Numbered from the stretch's first letter, positions 35,897 to 46,689 are shown. The stretch is DNA of 64,000 nt from an uncultured Eudoraea sp. (GCF_947260015.1 NZ_CAMYOM010000005.1:62001-126000); one strand, 5' to 3'. Program-made: numbers and translations. The notes: generated by a model not told the origin, from the sequence alone.

Positions 35897-37369
35897 TTAT
35901 CTGCTGTAGTTGGGAGATTCCTTAGTAATTGTCACATCATGAGGATGGCCCTCATTAATACCGCTCGCTGTAATCTTAACAAAACTTCCTGTTTCTTTTA
36001 AAGTGTCAATATCTTTGGAACCGCAATAACCCATCCCGGCCCTGAGACCACCAATAAATTGATGTATACTTTCATATAGCTCTCCCTTATAAGGAACGCG
36101 ACCTACAATACCTTCAGGTACCAATTTATTAATATCATCTTCGACGTCCTGGAAATACCGGTCCTTACTTCCCTCCTTCATGGCCTCTACAGACCCCATT
36201 CCTCTATAGGACTTAAATTTTCGACCTTCGTAGATAATTGTTTCTCCCGGAGATTCTTTGGTCCCCGCCAATAAAGAGCCAAGCATAACACAATCTGCTC
36301 CGGCTGCGATCGCTTTTGGGATATCTCCGGTATAACGTATTCCACCATCAGCAATAACCGGAACGCCGCTACCCTTAATAGCTGCTGCAACTTCCAACAC
36401 TGCCGAAAATTGTGGAAACCCAACACCTGCCACTACTCTTGTTGTGCAAATTGAACCAGGTCCTATCCCAACTTTGACGGCATCTGCCCCGGCCTCTACT
36501 AAATATTTTGCGGCATCCGCCGTGGCAATATTACCAACTATAACATCCAGCTCCGGGAATTGTTTCTTAACGTCCTTAAGTATCTTAACTACGCCCTTTG
36601 TATGTCCATGGGCAGTATCTATAACTACAGCATCAACTCCGGCTGCCACCAGTGCTTCTGTCCTTTCCAAGGCATCTGGAGTTACGCCTATAGCCGCTGC
36701 TACTCTTAGCCTTCCATATTTATCTTTATTTGATATTGGCTTTTGAGTTAGCTTCGTAATATCCCGGAAGGTGATAAGTCCTACAAGTTTATTCGAACTA
36801 TCGACAACCGGAAGTTTTTCAATTTTATTGATCTGAAGTATCCCCTCTGCCTGCTCCAGGGAAGTTCCTTCTGCGACAGTAATAAGATTGGATTTTGTCA
36901 TTACCTCCGCAATAGGACGGCTATTGTCCTTTTCAAACCTAAGGTCTCTGTTGGTTACAATACCGATAAGTTTTTGATTTTCATCAACAATGGGAATACC
37001 CCCTATACTATGTTCCCGCATATTTGCTTTGGCGTCGCCAACCAATGCATCTAGATGTAATGTCACCGGATCCAAAATCATCCCGCTTTCAGCTCTTTTT
37101 ACTTTTCGAACTTTAACTGCCTGTTGCTCAATGGACATATTCTTATGTAATACACCAATACCTCCTTCACGAGCCATGGCAATAGCCATTTTTGATTCAG
37201 TAACCGTATCCATCGCAGCTGAAACTATAGGAACATTTATAGTGATGTTCCTGGTAAACTTTGTCCGAATACTTACTTCTCTGGGGAGTATTTCGGAATA
37301 AGCAGGAACTAAAAGGACATCATCGTATGTGAGGCCTTCTCCAAGAATTTTATTAAGGTGAGCTTCCAT
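35897..37369 (-). CDS. guaB: IMP dehydrogenase
   Basis: NAD-dependent oxidation of IMP to XMP, the committed step of GMP synthesis. The 490-residue protein has the split TIM barrel with two CBS domains inserted (about 95-205, [23 protein letters not shown] and [21 protein letters not shown]), the active-site loop [11 protein letters not shown] (Cys308), [19 protein letters not shown], and the flap GYCGSKDI. The CBS pair suggests adenine/guanine nucleotide control. No xanthine-responsive leader is recognisable. It reads toward the thioredoxin gene and is divergent from the TonB receptor gene. Confidence 0.97.
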   Translation of the reverse strand: MEAHLNKILGEGLTYDDVLLVPAYSEILPREVSIRTKFTRNITINVPIVSAAMDTVTESKMAIAMAREGGIGVLHKNMSIEQQAVKVRKVKRAESGMILDPVTLHLDALVGDAKANMREHSIGGIPIVDENQKLIGIVTNRDLRFEKDNSRPIAEVMTKSNLITVAEGTSLEQAEGILQINKIEKLPVVDSSNKLVGLITFRDITKLTQKPISNKDKYGRLRVAAAIGVTPDALERTEALVAAGVDAVVIDTAHGHTKGVVKILKDVKKQFPELDVIVGNIATADAAKYLVEAGADAVKVGIGPGSICTTRVVAGVGFPQFSAVLEVAAAIKGSGVPVIADGGIRYTGDIPKAIAAGADCVMLGSLLAGTKESPGETIIYEGRKFKSYRGMGSVEAMKEGSKDRYFQDVEDDINKLVPEGIVGRVPYKGELYESIHQFIGGLRAGMGYCGSKDIDTLKETGSFVKITASGINEGHPHDVTITKESPNYSR

Positions 37370-37392
37370 GGCAATTAAGGATTAATTGCGTG

Positions 37393-37400
37393 CAAATATA
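37393..37400 (-). promoter_or_regulatory. Candidate -7 box (TATATTTG) for guaB
   Basis: Minus-strand TATATTTG located 23 bases before the guaB start. It fits TAnnTTTG, but the -33 TTTG is not at an acceptable spacing. Confidence 0.35.
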
Positions 37401-37507
37401 CACATTTTTACAAGAAGAACTTTTTGGACAATGTCATTTTAATCGGAGATCATGTTTCAGTGTAAGATGCAACCCTCTCAAAATGAAAAAAGTAAATAAT
37501 TTTATTT

Positions 37508-37595
37508 TTATTTAATCTAAATAAGCTTTTATCTTTTGAATTTAGTTGCTAATTTTGACAACTACATTTAACTCTATTTATAATTAGTCTAAATT
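37508..37595 (+). promoter_or_regulatory. Paired inverted repeats upstream of the FecA-like receptor
   Basis: Two similar AT-rich near-palindromes: TTATTTA-ATC-TAAATAA (37508-37524) and AATTAGTCTAAATT (37582-37595), sharing the core TTA(A/G)TCTAAAT. The second ends two bases before the receptor ATG. Such paired sites before a TonB receptor resemble operators of metal-responsive repressors (DtxR/Fur class), but the regulator is not identified. Confidence 0.4.
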
Positions 37596-37597
37596 AA

Positions 37598-39829
37598 ATG
37601 AAGTGTTTTCTTGTCTTTCTCTTAACCGGTATTGTTCTGAATCTGTCCTATGGGCAATCAACCCGTCTCATTACTAAAGTCCAGGATTCTAACCTTATAA
37701 AACTGGAAGAAGTAGTGCTATCTGCCAATGCCATTCTGGGAAGCAAATTCCAGGCGAAGAACAGAACTGGCTCTGCCTACTATGTATCGCAACCTGAATT
37801 ATTGAAATATAACTACACGGATATTAACCGGGTTTTACGATCTGTACCCGGAGTAACTCTTGTTGAAGAAGACGGATTTGGGTTACGTCCAAATATTAGT
37901 CTAAGGGGTACCTCTCCGGAAAGGAGCGCAAAGATTACTTTGATGGAAGATGGTGTACTAATTGCTCCTGCACCTTATAGTGCTCCGGCTGCTTATTATT
38001 TCCCATCAGTTGCCCGGATGAAGGCGGTAGAAATTCTTAAAGGCAGTAGCCAAGTTCAATACGGTCCTTTTACCACCGGTGGCGCCATAAATATGATTTC
38101 TTCAACAATTCCTGATTCTTTTCAAGCCTCATTATTGGCAAGTTATGGAAGTTATCATAGTGGAGAACTACATGTAAAATTAGGGGATACCAAAAAGCAT
38201 TTTGGATATAGTGTTGAATATTTAAACTTTAATTCCGATGGTTTTAAAGATTTGGATAATGGCGGAAATACAGGTTTTGACAAAAATGATGTTGTTGCAA
38301 AGTTTAGACTAAATTCTGATCCGGAAGCCAAACTAAAGCATATTCTGGACATGAAATTCCAATATTCCGATGAGGATTCCAATGAAACATATGTTGGTCT
38401 TACTGATAATGATTTTGCAAATACCCCATTTAGGAGATATGCCGGGTCTCAGGAAGATGAAATGGTTAATGATCATATTCAGGTGGCCGCTACTTATGTA
38501 TTGGATTTCAGCGATTATTTCCATATAACTACTACAGCTTATTACAACGGATTTGCCAGAAACTGGTATAAACTAGACGCCGTGACATTAAATGGAGATC
38601 GCAGAAGCCTTGCAAATATTCTTGAAGACCCTATAAACAATGAGGAATATTACAGCGTTATCTCAGGGAACCAGGACGAAGCGGCCGATGCCTTATTAGT
38701 AAAGGCCAATAATAGAAAATATGTTTCCAAAGGTATTCAGACGAAGTTTGATTACCATTGGAGTGGCGACAATACCTTTCATGATCTGGAATTAGGGGCT
38801 CGTTTTCATACTGACTTTGAAGATAGATTTCAATGGGTTGATAGTTATGGTATTAACGATGGTATCATGAACCTGACTACGGCGGGCACCCGAGGTACTG
38901 ATGCCAATCGGATAAGTGATGCCAGTGCCTTCTCCAGTTATTTACTTTATAAACTTAAATACAAAAACCTTACCATTACCCCGGGATTAAGGTATGAGTC
39001 TATTTCACTGGGGCGAAAAGACTATGGTAAAAATGACGTCTCACGCCAGGGTATTGACCTCTCTACTCGTGAAAACCAAGTGTTCGTTTGGATTCCAGGA
39101 ATAGGTTTCAATTATATTTTCAACCAGATATCGCTTTTTGGTGGTATTCACAAAGGGTTTTCGCCGCCAACAAGCAAAGAAGGTGAACAGCCGGAAGAAA
39201 GTGTCAATTATGAACTTGGATCCCGATTTACACTGGGAAGCTTTTCAGGAGAACTTGTAGGATTTTTTAATGATTATAGCAATCTTTTAGGAAGCGATCT
39301 GGCTGCTACCGGAGGCACTGGAAGTTTGGAACAGTTTAATGCCGGAGAAGTAAATGTGACAGGATTAGAAGTATTATTAAATTACAGTGCTTTAAATAAC
39401 CACAAGAATCTAAGGCTTCCTATAACTTTTGCTTATACGCTCACCAATGCAGAATTCAGAAGTAGTTTTGACAGCCCCAATGATATCTGGGGAGAAGTTA
39501 CTGTAGGAGATGAAATGCCCTATATCCCCAAACATCAGTTTAATGCCTTGATTTCTCTGGAGCATCCTTCCTATGAACTAAATCTCAGCGGAAGATACAA
39601 TGGCTCTTTTAGAACCAAAGCCGGTAGTGGCAGGATTCCTGCCAATGAATTAGTACCATCCAGTTTTGTAATAGATTTATCGGCAAAGTATCATCTGAAT
39701 GATCATTTCAGTATCAATGGGAGAATCATTAATCTATTGGATGAGACATATGCTGTATCCCGCGTCCCCGCAGGTTTGCGCCCAGGCCATCCTTTTGGAG
39801 GTTTTATTGGGGTCTTATTGCAATATTAA
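37598..39829 (+). CDS. TonB-dependent receptor, FecA-like
   Basis: A 743-residue outer-membrane transporter: signal peptide (ends near SYGQS), a TonB-box-like segment (LEEVVLSAN), plug domain with YNYTDINRVLRSVPGVTLVEEDGFGLRPNISLRGTSPERSAKITLMEDG and VEILKGSSQVQYG, then a 22-strand barrel ending in the usual aromatic (LLQY). The plug closely resembles FecA-type siderophore/iron-citrate receptors. It lacks the N-terminal carboxypeptidase-like domain often seen in SusC-type proteins, and no SusD partner or sigma/anti-sigma pair is nearby. Iron-chelate uptake is inferred from sequence type and from the inverted repeats upstream. Confidence 0.88.
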   Translation: MKCFLVFLLTGIVLNLSYGQSTRLITKVQDSNLIKLEEVVLSANAILGSKFQAKNRTGSAYYVSQPELLKYNYTDINRVLRSVPGVTLVEEDGFGLRPNISLRGTSPERSAKITLMEDGVLIAPAPYSAPAAYYFPSVARMKAVEILKGSSQVQYGPFTTGGAINMISSTIPDSFQASLLASYGSYHSGELHVKLGDTKKHFGYSVEYLNFNSDGFKDLDNGGNTGFDKNDVVAKFRLNSDPEAKLKHILDMKFQYSDEDSNETYVGLTDNDFANTPFRRYAGSQEDEMVNDHIQVAATYVLDFSDYFHITTTAYYNGFARNWYKLDAVTLNGDRRSLANILEDPINNEEYYSVISGNQDEAADALLVKANNRKYVSKGIQTKFDYHWSGDNTFHDLELGARFHTDFEDRFQWVDSYGINDGIMNLTTAGTRGTDANRISDASAFSSYLLYKLKYKNLTITPGLRYESISLGRKDYGKNDVSRQGIDLSTRENQVFVWIPGIGFNYIFNQISLFGGIHKGFSPPTSKEGEQPEESVNYELGSRFTLGSFSGELVGFFNDYSNLLGSDLAATGGTGSLEQFNAGEVNVTGLEVLLNYSALNNHKNLRLPITFAYTLTNAEFRSSFDSPNDIWGEVTVGDEMPYIPKHQFNALISLEHPSYELNLSGRYNGSFRTKAGSGRIPANELVPSSFVIDLSAKYHLNDHFSINGRIINLLDETYAVSRVPAGLRPGHPFGGFIGVLLQY

Positions 39830-39874
39830 TATCGAGAATAATACCGGCAAAGGAATTCAATTCTTATGAAAACT

Positions 39875-40741
39875 TTATTGGTAGTTGGAAAACAGCTCGG
39901 AAGCCTTATTATGTGCTGCTTCAAAGACCATCCAATTCACTCCCGTATCTACCTTTTTTTCAGTGAAATAAGACAACATTTTTTCAGTAGGCATATTTCC
40001 GGTTAATTCATCTTTGGCCATTGGACAGCCCCCAAACCCCCTTATCGCACCATCAAATCTGCGACAGCCTGCTTTATATGCCGCATCAACTTTTTCATGC
40101 CATCTGTTTGGTGTTGTATGCAAATGCGCTCCAAACTCAACATTCGGATATTTGGGAATTAAATGTGAAAATAAATAGTTAATATCTTCAGGGGTGGAGG
40201 TCCCAACTGTATCAGACAAGGACAATATCCGGGCTCCCATATTAGCCAATTTTTCTGCCCATTCTCCCACAACTTCTACACTCCATGGATCACCATATGG
40301 ATTACCGAATCCCATAGATATATAAGTAACTACCTCTTTGTTAGTTGCATTTGCAATTTCAAGAATCTCATCCAGAACATCTGTGGATTGTGAGATTGTT
40401 TTATGCGTGTTACGCATTTGAAAGTTTTCTGAAATGGAAAATGGATAACCCATATAGTCAATCTCCGGGTTAACGCTTGCCTCATTTGCCCCTCGTACAT
40501 TGGCTACAATAGCCAATAACTTACTCTTTGATTTGGACAGGTCTAAATTTGAAAGCACTTCAGCAGTATCTGCCATCTGTGGTATAGCCCGGGGTGAAAC
40601 GAAACTCCCAAAATCTATAGTATCAAAACCACAACCCAGCAATGATTGAATGTATGCAATTTTCCTCTCAGTTGGAATAAAGTCTTTAATGCCTTGCATC
40701 GCATCTCTGGGACATTCAATAATCTTCACATTCTCGGGCAT
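39875..40741 (-). CDS. Hydroxymethylglutaryl-CoA lyase
   Basis: Cleaves HMG-CoA to acetyl-CoA and acetoacetate in leucine degradation. A 288-residue TIM barrel of the HMGL-like family: IIECPRDAMQGIK (catalytic Arg and metal Asp), FGSFVSPRAIPQM, SLSDTVGTSTPEDI, EFGAHLHTTPNRW (metal histidines) and the signature GFGGCPMAKDELTGN with the active-site cysteine. Normal length. Begins 32 bases after the LysE exporter gene on the same strand, so possibly co-transcribed; a metabolic link is not obvious. Confidence 0.93.
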   Translation of the reverse strand: MPENVKIIECPRDAMQGIKDFIPTERKIAYIQSLLGCGFDTIDFGSFVSPRAIPQMADTAEVLSNLDLSKSKSKLLAIVANVRGANEASVNPEIDYMGYPFSISENFQMRNTHKTISQSTDVLDEILEIANATNKEVVTYISMGFGNPYGDPWSVEVVGEWAEKLANMGARILSLSDTVGTSTPEDINYLFSHLIPKYPNVEFGAHLHTTPNRWHEKVDAAYKAGCRRFDGAIRGFGGCPMAKDELTGNMPTEKMLSYFTEKKVDTGVNWMVFEAAHNKASELFSNYQ

Positions 40742-40772
40742 ATTACTAATCTATTATTTACCAAAATTAGTG

Positions 40773-41399
40773 TTATTTATTCGAAAATAACAGGTAAATG
40801 CCTATGCCGGAAAAGACTACTATTTGTAACCACTTAAGAAATAATGCTATCCCCTTATGTCTTTTTATTTGTTCGGCAATAGACCCTGAAAGCAATGCAA
40901 TTGAAGAAAAGATAAGGAATGTAACTATCATAAATATTAAACCAAGAACATAAAATTGAATTACCGTATCCAAATCTTCGCTAAAAAGAAATCCGGGAAA
41001 AAAAGCAAGAAAGAAAATAGTAACCTTCGGATTGAGTACATTCATTATAAAACCTTGTCTAAACAATTGACTCAAAGATTTTTTCGGAATCTCTGTACTG
41101 TCCAATTTAATATGCACATTGGTATTATAAACCTTATAAGCCAGGTAAAACAAGTAAAATGCTCCAAATAGTTTAATAACGAAAAATAACTGATCGTTTT
41201 CTTTAATTAATACCGAGACGCCAAATGCCAGGAAAGTAGTGTGAACAATACATCCGGTAATTAGACCGGCGGTAGTTGAAATGCCATATTTTATACCATT
41301 GGATATGCTTTGTGTTAAAACATAAATATTATCGGGTCCCGGTGATATGGCCAGCGCAGCCGTTGCCAGGATAAAAGCAGAAAGTATTTCGTAATTCAA
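40773..41399 (-). CDS. LysE/RhtB family amino-acid exporter
   Basis: A 208-residue inner-membrane protein with six hydrophobic segments. It starts with the LysE/RhtB signature ATAALAISPGPDNIYVLTQSISNGIKYG, followed by a GCIVHTTFLAFG helix and, later, GFIMNVLNPKVTIFFLAFFPGFL, also family-typical. Exporters of this group remove excess lysine, threonine or homoserine-type compounds; the substrate here is unknown. It sits just before the HMG-CoA lyase gene and is divergent from the Dabb gene, with 75 bases between starts. Confidence 0.9.
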   Translation of the reverse strand: MNYEILSAFILATAALAISPGPDNIYVLTQSISNGIKYGISTTAGLITGCIVHTTFLAFGVSVLIKENDQLFFVIKLFGAFYLFYLAYKVYNTNVHIKLDSTEIPKKSLSQLFRQGFIMNVLNPKVTIFFLAFFPGFLFSEDLDTVIQFYVLGLIFMIVTFLIFSSIALLSGSIAEQIKRHKGIALFLKWLQIVVFSGIGIYLLFSNK

Positions 41400-41474
41400 G
41401 TTATGAATTTATGAGTATCATTGCTCAAAATACAAAAGTTTCCTGCTTTTCTTTATCTTACAAAAATTTTATTT

Positions 41475-41897
41475 ATGAAAACTAAATTACTTTTAATAAC
41501 AGCAGTCCTTGGCCTGGTGTCACTCAGCTTTACTTCCTTAAAAATGGATAAAAAATTAATTCAGACCAAAACGGAATTACAAAATACGAAGGACAGTGTT
41601 TTAAGACATGTGGTCCTTTTTAAGTTTAAGGAAGAAACGTCTGAGGAACAACTAGATTCTTTTGAAGAGGCTTTTGGAGCTTTAGCGGGTAAAATACCAC
41701 AAATCTCTGATTTCGAATGGGGTTTAAACAATAGCCCGGAAGGACTGGATAAAGGATTTACACATTGCTTTTTTATCAGTTTTAAAAGTGAAAAAGATCG
41801 TGCAATATATTTACCACATCCAGATCATAAGGCGTTTGTCAGTCTTATAGGACCTTCGGTAGATGATGTAATGGTGGTTGATTATTGGACAAAATAA
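41475..41897 (+). CDS. Exported Dabb (stress-responsive A/B barrel) domain protein
   Basis: A 140-residue protein from ATG 41475. It has an N-terminal signal sequence or anchor (MKTKLLLITAVLGLVSLSF), then a Dabb dimeric alpha-beta barrel: VLRHVVLFKFKEETSEEQLDSFEEAFGAL ... THCFFISFKSEKDRAIYLPHPDHKAFV ... VMVVDYW, with the conserved LRHVVLFKF start and HPDH. Dabb proteins are usually cytoplasmic; export is the unusual point. The open frame extends back to a TTG (41421), but that part is not supported. Ligand or reaction unknown. Confidence 0.85.
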   Translation: MKTKLLLITAVLGLVSLSFTSLKMDKKLIQTKTELQNTKDSVLRHVVLFKFKEETSEEQLDSFEEAFGALAGKIPQISDFEWGLNNSPEGLDKGFTHCFFISFKSEKDRAIYLPHPDHKAFVSLIGPSVDDVMVVDYWTK

Positions 41898-41965
41898 TAG
41901 TCTGGATTGCCATTTTTAAGGTAAAGCATCACTAATCGAATTCAAGTGAAATTAAATAACCGCGT

Positions 41966-43003
41966 TTAGCTTTTGTCCAGAATGGCCTTATTTATTTTTT
42001 TTACCAGTGCCGGGCCCTCGTAAACAAATCCTGTCCATAGCTGAATTAAATCTGCACCTGCTTCTAGTTTTTCTAGGGCATCTTCTGCCGAATGAATTCC
42101 ACCCACCCCAATTATTGGAAACGCCTTATTACTTCTTTCAGACAAGAATCGAATAACCTCTGTACTTCTGTTCGCAAGGGGTTTACCACTTAATCCTCCT
42201 TTTTCTTCCTTGAGATAGTAATCCGATTTCAAATTTTCTCTTGTTATAGTAGTATTAGTGGCAATTATCCCGGAAATCCGGGTGTCTTCCATAATTTGAA
42301 TTATATCTAATAACTGGTCATTAGTAAGATCAGGTGCTATTTTTAAAAGAATTGGCTTCTCAATTACTTGTTTACTTTGTGAATATTTATGGTTTTCACG
42401 TTTTAATGCCATCAAAAGCGCGGTAAGAGGCTCCTTATCCTGTAATTCCCGAAGGCCCGGAGTATTTGGAGAACTTACATTCACCACAAAATAGTCGACA
42501 TGATCAAAAAGTACATCAAAACATATTAAATAATCTTTGATTGCAAGCTGATTTGGAGTGATTTTGTTCTTACCAATATTGCCGCCTATTATAACATTGT
42601 GTTTTTTCTTTAAGTTTTCAACGGCTTCAAAAACTCCCAGGTTATTAAAGCCCATTCTGTTTATTATTGCCTGATCTGCTTTTAATCTGAAAAGTCTTTT
42701 TTTTGGATTACCAGCTTGTGGTTTAGGTGTTACAGTACCAATTTCAATAAAACCAAATCCAAAATTGGAGAGTTCGTTATATAAATTGGCATTCTTATCA
42801 AATCCGGCTGCAAGGCCTACAGGATTTTTAAATTTTATTCCAAAAACCTCTCGCTCCAAACGTTCGTCATCTATAAGATAAAGGAATCTGAAGAGACCAG
42901 AAAATCCAATTTTCGAGAGCAATTTAATAAACATAAATGAAAGGTGGTGTACTTTTTCCGGGTCCAAAAGGAATAGAAAAGGTCTGATGAGGAGCTTGTA
43001 CAT
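41966..43003 (-). CDS. pyrD: Dihydroorotate dehydrogenase (quinone), class 2
   Basis: FMN enzyme oxidising dihydroorotate to orotate with quinone, in pyrimidine synthesis, at the inner membrane. The 345-residue product has the class 2 N-terminal helices ([23 protein letters not shown]) that dock to the membrane, [45 protein letters not shown] with the catalytic serine, and the phosphate-binding [28 protein letters not shown]. Normal length; no partner subunit needed. The next gene on this strand starts 89 bases away. Confidence 0.96.
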   Translation of the reverse strand: MYKLLIRPFLFLLDPEKVHHLSFMFIKLLSKIGFSGLFRFLYLIDDERLEREVFGIKFKNPVGLAAGFDKNANLYNELSNFGFGFIEIGTVTPKPQAGNPKKRLFRLKADQAIINRMGFNNLGVFEAVENLKKKHNVIIGGNIGKNKITPNQLAIKDYLICFDVLFDHVDYFVVNVSSPNTPGLRELQDKEPLTALLMALKRENHKYSQSKQVIEKPILLKIAPDLTNDQLLDIIQIMEDTRISGIIATNTTITRENLKSDYYLKEEKGGLSGKPLANRSTEVIRFLSERSNKAFPIIGVGGIHSAEDALEKLEAGADLIQLWTGFVYEGPALVKKINKAILDKS

Positions 43004-43091
43004 AATCTATAAAAACTTTGCTCAAAAATACAAACTTCCATTAGGTTAGCGCTCCATTACCAACTATTTCGACTTTTATGTAGTGTGAAAT

Positions 43092-43529
43092 TCACTCCGG
43101 TGCGGAATCCTCCTTAGAAGTTAATCCTTTTAGTGGTCTGCGCACAGCCTCGAAACACAAACTAATATATCGTTGGTATTGATTTTCATTCAGTATACCC
43201 ACTAATTTTTGATCGCATATTCTTGAATTGGCGATAATCTGTGCACGAAGTGGTTTAAATTTTTCAGCCAGAACTTGTAATTCCTCTTCGTTACTTTGCG
43301 GATGCTTGTCCAAAAGGACATCAATTTGTTCTTCAATTAATTCATTAGATTTATTCAATTCCTCAATCCAGCCTTCCATTTGTACTAACTGTTCTTCACT
43401 AAGCTGAAATACTTTAATAATGGTTTCTGTATCCTTACCACCAATACCCAAGGTACAGTCAACAGTTTGACCTACGCTTGTGAAGAAGATAAAAAACAGT
43501 AGAATAGAACAATAATTATTCAATTTCAT
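43092..43529 (-). CDS. Small secreted helical protein of unknown function
   Basis: A 145-residue protein from ATG 43529 with a signal peptide (MKLNNYCSILLFFIFFTSVGQ). The mature part is helical and acidic-basic patterned (KDTETIIKVFQLSEEQLVQMEGWIEEL ... LIEEQIDVLLDK ... AEKFKPLRAQIIAN ... GILNENQYQRY), with two or three cysteines. It resembles the small helical periplasmic proteins that carry a VFQLSEEQ motif in flavobacteria, reminiscent of Spy/CpxP-like folds, but I cannot assign a function. The longer frame starting at 43667 crosses a strong terminator hairpin and is rejected. Confidence 0.75.
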   Translation of the reverse strand: MKLNNYCSILLFFIFFTSVGQTVDCTLGIGGKDTETIIKVFQLSEEQLVQMEGWIEELNKSNELIEEQIDVLLDKHPQSNEEELQVLAEKFKPLRAQIIANSRICDQKLVGILNENQYQRYISLCFEAVRRPLKGLTSKEDSAPE

Positions 43530-43624
43530 GAGCACAAATCCTTTAAGGAATTTATTAAATAGACTTATATATAAACTATATTCTTTATCAAAAATTATAC
43601 TTCCAGTCAATTTAACGCCAAAAA

Positions 43625-43656
43625 CAAAAAAAGCTACCCAATAAGGTAGCTTTTTT
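43625..43656. terminator. Terminator downstream of the large TonB receptor gene
   Basis: GCTACC (43633-43638) pairs with GGTAGC (43645-43650), extended by an A-run on one side and a T-run of six on the other to a 14-base stem, loop of six. On the minus strand it follows the stop of the receptor gene by about 20 bases. Confidence 0.85.
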
Positions 43657-43675
43657 AGTATTGCCATTGTATGGC

Positions 43676-46546
43676 TTATTTTAAAATGAAATTCACCCGG
43701 GCAAATAAGAATCTACCTCCAATACCAAACTGTTGTGCTCTACGAGACCAATCAAAACGACCGCTACTACGATTATTCCCACCGTCAGCCAAAACTTCGG
43801 CCGCCCTGTCGGGATAAGTGTCAAATAAGTTGTTTGCCCCGACTGTAAAGGTAAGTGAGGGTGTAGCTCTATAACTCACCGAAAGATCAGTTACAAATTT
43901 GGTACCAAAGACTTGTTGTCTATCTATATTTGTAGTTGCTTCAGTTACTTTTCCAAAATATACGCCTCTTAGAAAGAAGATCCATTTTTCTGAAGACAGA
44001 TTAAACGTCAGGTTCACCTTTGTTCTTGGCACCGCTTCTTCCAGATAAACCCTGCTATCTTCAGGGAAGTAAGTATCTACCAAACCTGCGTCCTCAAGAA
44101 CCTGAGATGCCTTTATCTCCCCTACCTGCTGCGTCTTAGAAAAAGTAGCTGCCAAAGATGAATTAAGCATCCATCCATCCCATACATTAGCCCTTTGGGT
44201 AACAACTAAATCAATACCTCTTGATTCTGTATCAATTGCATTAGCAAAAAATGAAGCTGCAGATGCATTTGCCTGTCTAAGCAGATTATCCAATTCCGTT
44301 CCGGTTCCAGGACCTTGAAATTGCCCCGTATATACAACCCTATCATTTATTCTAACAAAATACCCATCGCCAGTAATGGTAAGGTTAGCAGAAGGTATTT
44401 GAGCTGTTAAACCTATACTTACACTACTTGATGTTTCTTCTTTTAAACTTGGTATCCCAAGAAGATTGGCAGCCCTGCTATCATTGGAAAAAGTTCCCAC
44501 CTCTTGAGGATTGCCATCTTGATCAAAAATAGTGGAAGTTGAATTAAAATATATCTGATGAAGAGATGGCGCTCTAAATCCAGTATTTACGGCACCCCTA
44601 ATATTAATTTCATCAGTAATCTTAACTCTTGACGAGAGCTTGAAGTTAAAAGTAGATCCAAAATCACTGTAATTTTCGAAGCGAGCGGCTAAACTCACAA
44701 GTACATTTTCAGAAAAATCCGCTTCTAAATCAAAATATCCCGCAATACTGCTTCGGTCTCTCGATAATTCATTGTTAGGACTAAATCCCGGAAAAACCTG
44801 CGATCCGCCAGGCCTGGAATTTCCAAAGAAATCCTGTGACGGTTGCTGGGTAGCAAGTGTAATTACTTCTCCTGCACCCGTGTATTGAGCATAAGACGAC
44901 TCCTGCCCGGCAACAATTTCATAATTCTCATAACGGTATTCTCCACCGAAAGCGACATTAAAACCACTAAAGATATCATCATAAAACTGGGTAACATCCA
45001 GGTTAGTTGTATTTTGTGCAAAGGAAAACCCACCCGCGTCAAAGCTAGTAGGTGATGCGCTCTGCAGGGAAGCATTAAAGGTATTTCCTATAGTATAAAG
45101 GAATGCATTCTTTCCATACGTATTACTGAAATCGACACTCCAATCGCCTACTTTTCCCTTGATACCTATTGCTATGGATTGATCTTTAATATTGGAATTT
45201 ATTTCCGGTAAAAATCCGTTGATATATGCAGGGGTAAATGTTCTACTCTGATTAGGAAGTCTGTAAAAACCTGCAGAATTACCCGTTCTTGAGCTTATCC
45301 CCGCAAAAGAATATAGTTCTGTTCCATAGTCGTCCAGGGGAAGTGAAAAATTAGCGAAGAAACGACCACCCCTTAATGCGGACTGCCCCACTCTCATATT
45401 ATAATCACTCCTTACTTGTCCCCTTGCTGTCAATTCAGCTTCTGTATTATCAACCCCGAGTATAGGCTGTAATTCTGCCTTAGTAGTAGCTCCCATTATA
45501 TCAATTCCTGCAGCATTTGCGTATTGAATTACATCGGTAACATCGTCATCCAGTAATGCAGCTAGATCATAACCATCAGCGTTTGCAAATCGTTCTACAG
45601 TATTGTATTGATTAAATACATCACCTTCCCATTCTTTCATACGACTATAATCCTGACGAACATCAAAATCTCCTGAAAAATTTAAATATCCTCCTCTTTC
45701 ACCCAAAGAAATTCCATAGCTGCCAGCTACATTAGTAGCTTCACCATCTGAACCTCCTGTTTGTTCATTGGCATTCTTTGAAAAATTCGCGCCGGTAGTT
45801 ACGGTAAGGTTTAATTCACCTGACCCTTTATTAAGAATAATATTGATTACACCTGCAATAGCATCCGACCCATATTGAGCAGCAGCTCCATCTCTCAGTA
45901 CCTCAACACGTTGTATTGAAGCCGCAGGAATAGAATTTAAATCTGTTCCTACACTTCCTCTCCCAAATGTGCCATTCACATTTACCAGTGAAGATGTATG
46001 TCTTCTTTTTCCATTAATCAAAACCAATACCTGATCAGGTCCTAAACCTCTGAGTGAGGCAGGATCTATATGGTCCGTTCCATCCGAAATGGTTTGTGTA
46101 TTCGACGTAAATGACGGCGCTACATAATTTAAAATCTGATTTAAATTCACCTGAGGACCAACAGCTGCCAATTCCTTAACATCTATAACATCTACAGGAA
46201 CCGTGCTCTCTGTAGCAACTCTGTTGGGGTTACGGGAACCTGTAATAATTACCTCACTCAATGCTAAACCGGAAACCAGGGTGATGTTCAGAATAGTACT
46301 ATTTACCATAACTTCCAGAGGTTCATACCCAATAAAAGAAACGATTAACCTGTCACCAAGGATTGCATCAATTGTGTAGTTTCCATCAAAATCTGTTGTA
46401 GTACCAATGCTGGTACCTTTTTTTACAACTGAAGCTCCAACAAGCGGAACTCCCTGATCATCGCTGACCGTTCCACTTATCTGACCATTTGCAATGCAAA
46501 TAGCGCCAAAAACGAGGACTAAAAAAACTAAGTAATACTGTTTCAT
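43676..46546 (-). CDS. TonB-dependent receptor with carboxypeptidase-like regulatory domain
   Basis: A 956-residue outer-membrane receptor. After the signal peptide it has a CarboxypepD_reg-like domain (about 22-100: [22 protein letters not shown] ... [13 protein letters not shown]), a plug ([29 protein letters not shown] ... [28 protein letters not shown] ... [26 protein letters not shown]) and a barrel ending in [11 protein letters not shown]. No SusD-like gene is adjacent, so it is not a clear polysaccharide locus. Its barrel is rich in long loops and resembles receptors for larger organic ligands; the substrate is unknown. Followed by a strong terminator. Confidence 0.9.
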   Translation of the reverse strand: MKQYYLVFLVLVFGAICIANGQISGTVSDDQGVPLVGASVVKKGTSIGTTTDFDGNYTIDAILGDRLIVSFIGYEPLEVMVNSTILNITLVSGLALSEVIITGSRNPNRVATESTVPVDVIDVKELAAVGPQVNLNQILNYVAPSFTSNTQTISDGTDHIDPASLRGLGPDQVLVLINGKRRHTSSLVNVNGTFGRGSVGTDLNSIPAASIQRVEVLRDGAAAQYGSDAIAGVINIILNKGSGELNLTVTTGANFSKNANEQTGGSDGEATNVAGSYGISLGERGGYLNFSGDFDVRQDYSRMKEWEGDVFNQYNTVERFANADGYDLAALLDDDVTDVIQYANAAGIDIMGATTKAELQPILGVDNTEAELTARGQVRSDYNMRVGQSALRGGRFFANFSLPLDDYGTELYSFAGISSRTGNSAGFYRLPNQSRTFTPAYINGFLPEINSNIKDQSIAIGIKGKVGDWSVDFSNTYGKNAFLYTIGNTFNASLQSASPTSFDAGGFSFAQNTTNLDVTQFYDDIFSGFNVAFGGEYRYENYEIVAGQESSYAQYTGAGEVITLATQQPSQDFFGNSRPGGSQVFPGFSPNNELSRDRSSIAGYFDLEADFSENVLVSLAARFENYSDFGSTFNFKLSSRVKITDEINIRGAVNTGFRAPSLHQIYFNSTSTIFDQDGNPQEVGTFSNDSRAANLLGIPSLKEETSSSVSIGLTAQIPSANLTITGDGYFVRINDRVVYTGQFQGPGTGTELDNLLRQANASAASFFANAIDTESRGIDLVVTQRANVWDGWMLNSSLAATFSKTQQVGEIKASQVLEDAGLVDTYFPEDSRVYLEEAVPRTKVNLTFNLSSEKWIFFLRGVYFGKVTEATTNIDRQQVFGTKFVTDLSVSYRATPSLTFTVGANNLFDTYPDRAAEVLADGGNNRSSGRFDWSRRAQQFGIGGRFLFARVNFILK

Positions 46547-46658
46547 ATCTTATCCAATTTGAGTTAATATCTGCATAAGGTAGAAAAAACTTTGTTAAAT
46601 ACCCTTTAACTATACTTTTTTCATTTGGATTTTGAGCCAAGCAACTAATATTGTGCTC

Positions 46659-46689
46659 TTTGAGGCTTTAAAGTATTATTGTAATTTTG
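46659..46689 (+). promoter_or_regulatory. Promoter of pepT
   Basis: TTTG (46659-46662), 19-base spacer, TAATTTTG (46682-46689): a full match to the Bacteroidetes consensus. The -7 box contains a TTG (46687) in frame with pepT, so that TTG cannot be the start; the ATG at 46705 follows 15 bases later. Confidence 0.65.

Noticed and set aside
36444-36746. 100-codon open frame on the plus strand opposite guaB, and similar frames opposite pepT (47073-47423), uvrB and DUF349
   Set aside because: They mirror the codon pattern of the genuine genes on the other strand, have Ser/Ala/Thr-rich shadow translations and no starts or family motifs.
43530-43667. Longer start for the small secreted protein at 43092-43529
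   Set aside because: It would run through the strong terminator hairpin of the neighbouring receptor gene, and the signal peptide starts at the later ATG.
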